A DNA stretch of 18,870 nucleotides, from the NCBI GenBank assembly GCA_963648435.1, contig CAVJDT010000036.1:1-18870 (forward strand). The letters run 5' to 3'. The translations under genes and the position numbers were made by a program. Positions 1-5,745 of the stretch are shown piece after piece. The notes beneath the pieces are model-generated. The model searched no databases and had not been told where the DNA came from. It worked only from the letters and a program-made list of their open reading frames with translations. The DNA comes from UMGS75 sp963648435. GTDB taxonomy: Bacteria; Bacillota_I; Bacilli_A; ML615J-28; CAG-313. Position 1 is the first letter of the stretch. Every line of letters starts with the position of its first letter.

Positions 1-2
1 AG

Positions 3-26
3 CCCTAGAAAATCTCTAGGGTTTTT
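3..26 (+). terminator. Rho-independent terminator of a gene upstream of the window
   Basis: A perfect 7-bp stem, CCCTAGA (3-9) with TCTAGGG (15-21), closes a 5-base loop and is followed directly by TTTTT. It presumably ends transcription of a plus-strand gene lying before the window. Confidence 0.8.
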
Positions 27-67
27 GTATACTATATTTTTTACGGGAGTTTAGGTTATATAATGTC

Positions 68-94
68 GGTAGATTGAAAATCTATCTTTTTTTT
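68..94 (+). terminator. Second terminator-like hairpin
   Basis: TAGATT (70-75) pairs with AATCTA (79-84) across a GAA loop, with a G-T and a G-C pair extending the base. A run of eight T (87-94) follows. It may back up the terminator at 3-26 or end a short transcript; no gene is seen between them. Confidence 0.6.
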
Positions 95-134
95 GCTTTG
101 TAAAAAAAGACTAAATGTAAATAAAGCACATCAC

Positions 135-163
135 TTGTGACAATTATTTCTCTATGGTATACT
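135..163 (+). promoter_or_regulatory. Strong extended -10 promoter for the leader and lectin/CHAT operon
   Basis: TTGTGA (135-140) and TATACT (158-163) are 17 bp apart, and TGG just before the -10 box makes an extended -10. Transcription would start near 170. This leaves about 280 nt of leader before the structural gene at 448. Confidence 0.75.
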
Positions 164-194
164 AAAGGTAACAACAAACAAATACACAATACGC

Positions 195-272
195 TTCCTA
201 AGAAGTACCAACACCATTAAGAAATATATTGCACAAAATAAACAAACTCTCTTAGGAACAAGAGGGTTTTTT
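195..272 (+). promoter_or_regulatory. Putative transcription attenuator (terminator with competing pairing)
   Basis: CTCTCTT (247-253) pairs with AAGAGGG (260-266, one G-U pair) and TTTTTT follows at 267-272: an intrinsic terminator inside the leader, before any sizeable gene. Upstream, TTCCTAAG (195-202) is the exact complement of CTTAGGAA (251-258), which spans part of the 5' arm and most of the loop of the terminator. The two pairings exclude each other, as expected of an antiterminator. TTCCTAAG also sits in a small hairpin, CTTC-CTAA-GAAG (194-205). A TTG-start, 8-codon ORF (229-255) ends inside the terminator stem but has no good ribosome site. The pairing is seen; the regulatory role and trigger are inferred. 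Confidence 0.5.
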
Positions 273-282
273 GCGTTTAAAA

Positions 283-453
283 AGGAGGATAATTAAAATG
301 AAGATCTATCTAGTTTTAAAAAGAATCATCAAAGAGATAGTAGGCCAGGTGTACGGCCAGTAGTCACCACAGGGAAATAAATAAGAGAGATGTTAAATCA
401 TTACTATTAAAGGAGAAAGAATGAATTAAATTAGGAGGATAATTAAAATGAAG
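283..453 (+). repeat. Duplicated 21-nt ribosome-site/start-codon block
   Basis: The 21 bases at 283-303 recur exactly at 433-453: AGGAGGATAATTAAAATG plus the first codon, AAG. One copy starts the short leader ORF and the other starts the secreted protein at 448. The copies are 150 nt apart. Ribosome-site similarity alone rarely extends through a spacer and second codon, so a duplication or recombination joint is likely. Confidence 0.6.
298..363 (+). CDS. Short leader ORF, 21 codons, unknown function
   Basis: An AAAAAGGAGGA ribosome site lies 8-9 nt before ATG at 298 and the frame closes at TAG 361-363. The peptide starts MKIYLVLKRIIKEIV and ends GQVYGQ, so it is basic and hydrophobic. The 3' part and the bases just after it (about 340-373) are far richer in G+C than the surroundings and contain a GGCCAG direct repeat. 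The ORF sits between the attenuator hairpin and the structural gene, the place of a leader peptide in inducible resistance genes, but I cannot match it to a known leader. Two tinier ORFs follow: 390-410 (6 codons) and 421-429 (MN, behind AAAGGAG). Translation is plausible from the ribosome site but unproven. Confidence 0.45.
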   Translation: MKIYLVLKRIIKEIVGQVYGQ

Positions 454-705
454 AAAATAATTAAAAGAGGATTTATATTTATATTATTTTTGTTAACAAC
501 AATAGGAAATTTTTATATTAGTATTAAGCAAAATAGTACGATTCTCGCAAATAATAATTACAATATACAATCAAAAAATAAAAAGTTTTTTGATGAAGTA
601 AATGAAAAAAGTAAATTATTTAATATATTTGAAATAGAGACGCTTAGAGAAAAAGATGTTAAACATTTTCGATTGGAAGATGGTACGTATCGAGCAGTAT
701 CATAG
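448..705 (+). pseudogene. N-terminal part (signal peptide) of frameshifted DNRLRE/ricin/CHAT-like secreted protein
   Basis: An AGGAGG ribosome site precedes ATG 448. The 85 residues open with KK..KR, then a hydrophobic stretch (about residues 9-25) typical of a Sec signal peptide, with possible cleavage near ILA-NN (residue 33). The end, EKDVKHFRLEDGTYRAVS, is the conserved start of the mature region in DNRLRE-type surface proteins, normally followed by a YGxxxHRKD-like stretch. That continuation (GKTIHRKD...WQDIDNRL) is found in the next frame from 705 onward, so this is not a separate small gene. Adding one base at about 703-705 (TCATAGGT to TCATATGGT) restores one 840-residue protein over 448-2969. 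It may be a true mutation or an assembly error. Confidence 0.7.
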
Positions 706-761
706 GTAAAACAATACACAGAAAAGACTCATCAGATAAATGGCAAGATATTGATAATAGA

Positions 762-2969
762 TTGGTATTAAATAATGGAAAATATAGAACAAATGATGGT
801 AAAATGAAATTTTTAAAAGTAATCAATAATACTGAGCCATTTTTTGAAATCATAGAAGATGATTATACTATTTCGTACCAAATTATAAACGAAGACACAA
901 TTAGTGCAGATTCAATTATATCAAATGATACTGATTTTTCTAATAATGAAGAAATAACATTTGAAACACTATCACGGGTTAATATTAATTCTAGAATAAA
1001 ATATCTGAATGTTTATAATAATGTTGATTTAGAGTGTATACTTGATGGTGAAAATACTGTTACTAAAATTACAAGTGAAAATTATATTAATAATCAAACT
1101 TTTACGTTTTTAATAAAACTTAAAAATTTAATTCCGCGTTTGGATGAAGATAATACATTAACCTTTATTAATAGAGAAACAGAAAGTGTTGAATTTAGAG
1201 TATTATCACCCATAGGAGTAACAACAGATGGTGATATAACTCAAAATATAGAATATAATTTAATTGAGATAACAGATGAAGAATATGGCTTGTCAGTAAT
1301 TGTAGATTCCTTTAAACCATTACAAGAAATAAGTATAAACAAAATAGGTGGAGATATAATAATACCAGTGTCTGGAGGAGGAGATGGCGGAGGAACTGGT
1401 AATCCAGAAGTATTTGACACATATATTTCATCAAGTAATCCAAACATGAATTATGGCTTAGCATCAGAAATAAAGGTTTCAATTAATAGTACTAACATAG
1501 GATTAATAAAACTTAGACAACCATATATTCCTGATGGTTCGACGATTGTAGATGCATTTATGAAAATTCCATATTATTACGATACTGCGAGTTCAAAATA
1601 TATTAAATTAGGAGCATATGAAATTTTAAGCGATTGGTCAGAAACAGCAGTTAAATGGAATGATAATGTGAGTATTTCATCAACTCAATTGTCGACAGCA
1701 TGTACTTTCGCAACAGCAACCGAGTCAAGTATAGCTTATGTTCACTTAGGAATAGTAGATGCAGTAGATTCATGGTATGCTCGTACAACTAATAATTATG
1801 GTATTGCTGTAAAATACGAAGTAGGAAATGAAAACACTGTTAAATTCAAATCTTGGGAAAATAACGCAGAATGTACTACGATGAGTATTGATTATAATAT
1901 GAATAGTTTAATTGTTGATGAGGACACTTATTATATTAGAAATATTGAATTAGAAAAATATGTACAAATAGATAACAATGATTCTGGTAATAACTATAAT
2001 TCACAAGGTGCAATTTTAGAATTGTGGGATTGGCGAGGCCATGATATTCAGAAATGGATATTTGAATATTTACATAATGGATACTATGCAATAAAATCTT
2101 ATAAAAGTAATCTAGTTATCTTGGTAGATGAAGAAGATGTTGATAGCAGTGGACATACTTTGATTCAAGAAACTTACAATGGTAGTCATAGGCAACAATG
2201 GAAAATAACAGTTTCATCACAAGGCAATTATATAATTAAAGCACGGTCATCAGAGCGATATTCACCAAATCGTGTTATGTGTGCAGGTGATGGCATTGGG
2301 ACAAATGGTAGAAACGTTGAACAAAGAACCTATGAGAACAATATGTCATATAAGGATGAATGGATAGTAGAAAAAGCTAGGTATGATACTTGTTTGTTAG
2401 CGTACAATGAAGCGCCGCATATTAAAAGGAATGAATATTTCATTGAAACCCAAAATAAGCTTAGGGAAGTAAGACGTAATGATTTTTTAACACTTTATTA
2501 TGAAACTTGTTCCATTCAGTCGATGCTTTATTATATGTCTTCATGTTCATTGTATGTTGTGCACACGCATGGCTCACAAACAAGTATATCTTTAGGGGAA
2601 CGTCTGTTAACTATGAATGACTTAGCAGCATATGATTTGTCTAATATTCAAATAGCTGTTTTATTAACTTGCAGTGCTGGGGTGGGCGGTTATGACCAGA
2701 GTAGAGTTAATGCAAAAACTCCTATTAATATTGTTGAGCAACTAGTATGTTGTGGTACAGATACGGTTATAGGGTTTAGTAGTATAACGTATGTAGCTGA
2801 TTGTAATAAATTCGTTGTAGATCTTTTCACGCTAGTAGTTGATAGAAACATATCGTTAAATGATGCTATTGACATTATGAAAAATGAACCTGATAAATAT
2901 ATATATACATTTGCAAAAAACATGCCTGCTTTAGCAGTTATTGGTGGAAACCAAAATAAGTATATCTAA
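762..2969 (+). CDS. DNRLRE / ricin-lectin / CHAT-like caspase-fold protein, main part of a frameshifted gene
   Basis: The frame is open from 663, but ATG 762 has no ribosome site, so this is the downstream part of the gene starting at 448. In 735-residue numbering: an N-terminal beta-rich region (1-200) containing the KWQDIDNRL-type motif just upstream; a GGGDGGG linker (about 205); a DNRLRE-like beta-sandwich (about 218-378, DTYISSSNPNMNYG...); a ricin-B-like lectin domain (about 388-537) with QKW and QQW motifs; and a C-terminal domain with HTHG (H601, H603) and LLTCSAG (C637). The His and Cys motifs after beta strands match the dyad of CHAT/caspase-like peptidases. Inferred role: an exported, carbohydrate-binding protease or effector. 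It is co-transcribed with the lipoprotein 21 nt downstream. Family names rest on motif reading only; the CHAT call is less certain than the lectin call. Confidence 0.65.
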   Translation: MVLNNGKYRTNDGKMKFLKVINNTEPFFEIIEDDYTISYQIINEDTISADSIISNDTDFSNNEEITFETLSRVNINSRIKYLNVYNNVDLECILDGENTVTKITSENYINNQTFTFLIKLKNLIPRLDEDNTLTFINRETESVEFRVLSPIGVTTDGDITQNIEYNLIEITDEEYGLSVIVDSFKPLQEISINKIGGDIIIPVSGGGDGGGTGNPEVFDTYISSSNPNMNYGLASEIKVSINSTNIGLIKLRQPYIPDGSTIVDAFMKIPYYYDTASSKYIKLGAYEILSDWSETAVKWNDNVSISSTQLSTACTFATATESSIAYVHLGIVDAVDSWYARTTNNYGIAVKYEVGNENTVKFKSWENNAECTTMSIDYNMNSLIVDEDTYYIRNIELEKYVQIDNNDSGNNYNSQGAILELWDWRGHDIQKWIFEYLHNGYYAIKSYKSNLVILVDEEDVDSSGHTLIQETYNGSHRQQWKITVSSQGNYIIKARSSERYSPNRVMCAGDGIGTNGRNVEQRTYENNMSYKDEWIVEKARYDTCLLAYNEAPHIKRNEYFIETQNKLREVRRNDFLTLYYETCSIQSMLYYMSSCSLYVVHTHGSQTSISLGERLLTMNDLAAYDLSNIQIAVLLTCSAGVGGYDQSRVNAKTPINIVEQLVCCGTDTVIGFSSITYVADCNKFVVDLFTLVVDRNISLNDAIDIMKNEPDKYIYTFAKNMPALAVIGGNQNKYI

Positions 2970-2990
2970 AAGTTAGGGGAAAAAAATTAA

Positions 2991-3863
2991 ATGAAAAAAA
3001 TATTATTATGTATAGTACTTTGCTTATTTATAGTACCAGCACTTTCTAGTTGTCATGATGAACCTGATATTGATGATAATACTAAAACATATATTATTGA
3101 TGTTTCAGGAAATGAGTTTGTCCTTTCACCGGAGATATTACGAAATGATGGCATATATAAAAATGAAAATGCTAAATCTGAATATGAGATAACATTTTAT
3201 GGAACAATATATCGAGGCAAATACTTAAGATCAAGAAGTAGTATCCTAAGTTCATATGCACTTAATACATATGAAACAGATGAATATTATCCGGCAGAAT
3301 TTAGGCTAAGAGATGGAACTAATGAATTTGAGGGAATTACTTTTTACAATAGGGTATTATATGATGATGAATTATACAATCCAGAAGTAGAGACCCCAGA
3401 AGAGTATGCAATAAAATATGCTAAAAGAATTGCTGAAAACTATGCTGATGTTTCCAATTACACAATAAGTGTACAAAAGAATTATAAAAACGATAAAATA
3501 AGTATGTATATAATAAGATTTGAAAAATACATTAACGGTATTTTATCATCAGATTCAATAGGTGCATCGATTACACCACTTGGAGGTTTAACTTCATTTT
3601 CAGTTAATAATGTTGGCGTATTTGATAATAAAGATATCAGCTTTTCTAAGGATGAACTGAAAAAACAAATCACAACAAAGGTAACAAATTCGTACAAAAA
3701 GCATTCATATAATGTTGTAAAACAAGAAATAACCACCCAAGTTTTAATAGTTGTTCAAGAACAAAAAATGTGTATTATGTCAACAGTTGATGTGATTATT
3801 AGAAAAAAATTAAGTAGTAAAGAATATGAAAGTTCGCTAGTATTGTTAACGTATTTAGAATGA
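2991..3863 (+). CDS. Lipoprotein, possible PepSY/propeptide-like partner
   Basis: The protein has 290 residues. It starts MKKILLCIVLCLFIVPALSSC, a lipoprotein signal peptide with lipobox LSSC and lipidated Cys21, so it should sit on the outer face of the membrane. The mature part has no catalytic motif I recognise. The segment around residues 140-200 (SNYTISVQKNYKN..., then IRFEKYINGILSSDSIG) reads like the beta-sheet repeat of PepSY/YcdB-type propeptide domains, in which a protein inhibits or chaperones a peptidase; this similarity is tentative. TTAGGGGA (2973-2980) is the ribosome site. Only 21 nt separate it from the CHAT-like gene and a terminator follows, so the two form an operon. A regulator, inhibitor or receptor of the upstream secreted protein is plausible but inferred. 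Confidence 0.6.
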   Translation: MKKILLCIVLCLFIVPALSSCHDEPDIDDNTKTYIIDVSGNEFVLSPEILRNDGIYKNENAKSEYEITFYGTIYRGKYLRSRSSILSSYALNTYETDEYYPAEFRLRDGTNEFEGITFYNRVLYDDELYNPEVETPEEYAIKYAKRIAENYADVSNYTISVQKNYKNDKISMYIIRFEKYINGILSSDSIGASITPLGGLTSFSVNNVGVFDNKDISFSKDELKKQITTKVTNSYKKHSYNVVKQEITTQVLIVVQEQKMCIMSTVDVIIRKKLSSKEYESSLVLLTYLE

Positions 3864-3894
3864 TTATATGTAAAAAACACTAATATATTAAAAG

Positions 3895-3923
3895 GCATCT
3901 CTATATTTTAGGGATGCTCTTTT
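3895..3923 (+). terminator. Terminator of the lectin/CHAT-lipoprotein operon
   Basis: GCATCTCTA (3895-3903) pairs with TAGGGATGC (3909-3917; one G-U pair) over a TTATT-like loop, followed by TCTTTT. It closes the transcript from the promoter at 135. Confidence 0.75.
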
Positions 3924-3963
3924 AAAATTATATCTAGGAAAAAATTAATTAACAATTATAGAG

Positions 3964-3994
3964 TTGTAACCAATACTTTTTTAAATCATATACT
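3964..3994 (+). promoter_or_regulatory. Likely promoter of the cysK-cysE operon
   Basis: TATACT (3989-3994) is a good -10 box. The best -35 is TTGTAA (3964-3969), 19 bp upstream, which is wider than ideal. The start codon at 4009 leaves only a very short leader, with GTGGTGA as a weak ribosome site. No riboswitch or T-box fits in this space. Confidence 0.45.
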
Positions 3995-4008
3995 AAAGTG
4001 GTGATGTT

Positions 4009-4893
4009 ATGAAACGTAGTGATGCACTATCATTGATTGGAAATACTCCACTTATAAAATTAGGTGATACTAATATGTATGCGAAAATGGAAAAGTATAA
4101 TTTGACTGGTTCAATTAAAGACCGGGCAGCTCTTAAAATAATTGAAGCAGCCATAAAGGAAAATAAGATCAATAGCGATACAACAATAATAGAGGCTACA
4201 AGTGGAAACATGGGAATTAGTATTGCATGTATTTGTAAAATCAAAAAACTAAAATGCATTATTGTAATGCCTAATAATATGTCAAATGAAAGAATAGAAT
4301 TGATAAAAGCTTATGGAGCGAAGGTTATTTTAACTGATAGTTTTCTTGGAATGAATGGGGCAGTAGAAAAAGCAAAAGAATTAAAACTTGAAATTAATAA
4401 TTCTTTTGTTGTATCACAATTTGATAATTATAATTCGGTTTTGGCTCATTATGATACAACGGCTAGAGAAATTATTAAAGAGTTAAAAAATGTTGATTGC
4501 GTTATTGCTGGTATTGGCACGGCAGGTACAATTATGGGAATTAGCAAATACTTAAAAAAATATAATAAAAATATCCATATCATTGGGGTAGAACCATTAA
4601 ACTCTCCACTTCTAAACTTTGGAAATGTGGGAGTGCACAAAATTCAAGGAATTGGACCTAACTTCATATCTCCACTTCTAGAGAAAAAACTAATAGATGA
4701 AATAATTGATATAAGTGATAGTAATGCTTATGAAGGAGTAAAAGAATTAGTAAATAATTATGGTGTTTTTGTAGGAATTTCATCAGGTGCAGTCTATAAG
4801 GCAGGATTAAAAGTTCAAGATAAATATCAAAATATTGTGTTAATATTTCCCGATGGCGGGGAAAGATATTTATCAGTAGATGGATTAATATGA
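4009..4893 (+). CDS. cysK: Cysteine synthase (O-acetylserine sulfhydrylase)
   Basis: A pyridoxal-phosphate enzyme that converts O-acetylserine and sulfide to cysteine and acetate in the cytoplasm. Visible motifs: IGNTPL (10-15); SIKDR with the cofactor lysine K37; the substrate loop TSGNMG (64-69, Met where most family members have Thr); the phosphate loop GIGTAGT (168-174); KIQGIGPNF (211-219); SSGA (258-261) contacting the cofactor ring; and PDGGERYLS near the end. At 294 residues it is slightly shorter than the usual 300-310 but complete. Its last bases overlap the next gene in ATGA, which makes the O-acetylserine it uses, so the pair is a full serine-to-cysteine module. A cystathionine beta-synthase-like role is possible in this family, but the partner gene argues for CysK. 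Confidence 0.9.
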   Translation: MKRSDALSLIGNTPLIKLGDTNMYAKMEKYNLTGSIKDRAALKIIEAAIKENKINSDTTIIEATSGNMGISIACICKIKKLKCIIVMPNNMSNERIELIKAYGAKVILTDSFLGMNGAVEKAKELKLEINNSFVVSQFDNYNSVLAHYDTTAREIIKELKNVDCVIAGIGTAGTIMGISKYLKKYNKNIHIIGVEPLNSPLLNFGNVGVHKIQGIGPNFISPLLEKKLIDEIIDISDSNAYEGVKELVNNYGVFVGISSGAVYKAGLKVQDKYQNIVLIFPDGGERYLSVDGLI

Positions 4894-5615
4894 TTAAAAC
4901 CAAAAATATTAAAAAAGTGATAAATCTTTTACAACAGTATTTATATCCTGGCTATTTTTCTAAGTATACTATTTCACAAAATAAATTAAATTGTAAACTA
5001 AAAGTCTTACTAACAAAACTAAATATCAAAGATATAGATATTAAAAATTACCTTGTCAAAATAGAAAAAATAAAGAAAGCACTTCGAAATGATTTAGAAG
5101 AATTTATCAAAAATGATCCAGCTGTAAGTTCAAAAGATGAAGTTATAATTACATATCCAGGATTCTATGCCATTATGGTTTATCGTTTTTCACATGAATT
5201 ATATCTAATGAATTACAAGCTTCAAGCACGAATAATGAGTGAATTAGCCCATTCAAAAACAGGTATTGACATTCATCCGGCAGCAGTAATTGGCAATAAC
5301 TTTTTTATAGACCATGGTACTGGAATTGTAATTGGCGAAACAACCATTGTTGGTAATTTTGTAAAAATATATCAAGGAGTAACTTTAGGAGCAATATCAT
5401 TAACCAATGTGCCAACCATAAAAAAAATAAAAAGGCATCCCACCATAGGTGACAATGTCACAATATATGCGGGGGCATCTATTTTAGGAGGTAGCACGAC
5501 AATTGGTAAAAATACTATAATTGGTAGTAATGTCTTTATAACCAATTCAATTGAAGAAAATAAAATAGTAAAGTTAGATAGTAAAAACTATAAAGTTGAA
5601 GAAATCATTAAATAA
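4890..5615 (+). CDS. cysE: Serine O-acetyltransferase, EpsC type
   Basis: Transfers acetyl from acetyl-CoA to serine, giving O-acetylserine for CysK. The N-terminus has a YPGYFS segment (19-24), a mark of the EpsC-type subfamily, then the helical region NDPAVSSKDEVIITYPGF. The catalytic part is a left-handed beta-helix of hexapeptide repeats (about 126-225: IDIHPAAVIG, FFIDHGTGIVIGET, IYQGVTLGAISL, KRHPTIGDNVTIYAGA). D141 and H142 in DHGTG are the expected catalytic pair, and R182 of KRHPTIG is the usual substrate arginine. The protein has 241 residues, shorter than many EpsC relatives, mainly in the N-terminal helices. The start codon overlaps the cysK stop (ATGA), so translation is probably coupled. 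A terminator follows. Confidence 0.9.
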   Translation: MIKTKNIKKVINLLQQYLYPGYFSKYTISQNKLNCKLKVLLTKLNIKDIDIKNYLVKIEKIKKALRNDLEEFIKNDPAVSSKDEVIITYPGFYAIMVYRFSHELYLMNYKLQARIMSELAHSKTGIDIHPAAVIGNNFFIDHGTGIVIGETTIVGNFVKIYQGVTLGAISLTNVPTIKKIKRHPTIGDNVTIYAGASILGGSTTIGKNTIIGSNVFITNSIEENKIVKLDSKNYKVEEIIK

Positions 5616-5617
5616 AT

Positions 5618-5660
5618 GAGTAATTGTGCAAAAAATACAGTTACTCCTTTCTTTCTATTT
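5618..5660 (+). terminator. Terminator of the cysK-cysE operon
   Basis: GAGTAATTGT (5618-5627) pairs with ACAGTTACTC (5637-5646; one G-U pair) around a 9-base A-rich loop, followed by CTTTCTTTCTATTTT, an imperfect T tract. Confidence 0.7.
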
Positions 5661-5690
5661 TAACTCAATTAACTAAAAAATGTATAATGT

Positions 5691-5719
5691 TTTATTAAAA
5701 CGAATAATTGTGGTATAAT
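5691..5719 (+). promoter_or_regulatory. Promoter of the HAAS/DUF4097-like membrane protein
   Basis: A consensus TATAAT (5714-5719) is preceded by TGG, an extended -10; the -35 (TTTATT, 5691-5696) is weak. A second TATAAT lies at 5683-5688 and could be an alternative start. The ribosome site AAAGGAGTG (5727-5735) follows. Confidence 0.6.
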
Positions 5720-5745
5720 AAGCAATAAAGGAGTGATGCTAGTTT

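Noticed and set aside
59..64. TATAAT before the hairpin at 68-94, possible promoter of a tiny RNA
   Set aside because: There is no usable -35 at 16-18 bp and the terminator would start almost at once, so a transcript is unlikely.
690..710. Programmed -1 frameshifting between 448-705 and 762-2969
   Set aside because: No X-XXY-YYZ slippery heptamer or clear downstream structure is present; a one-base deletion explains the data more simply.
1241..1447. Minus-strand ORF inside the DNRLRE gene (also 2690-2923, 3482-3736, 9845-10057, 10649-10942, 16627-17076 and similar)
   Set aside because: These lie opposite well-supported genes, have no ribosome sites, and encode Ser/Ile/Leu-rich peptides typical of antisense shadows.
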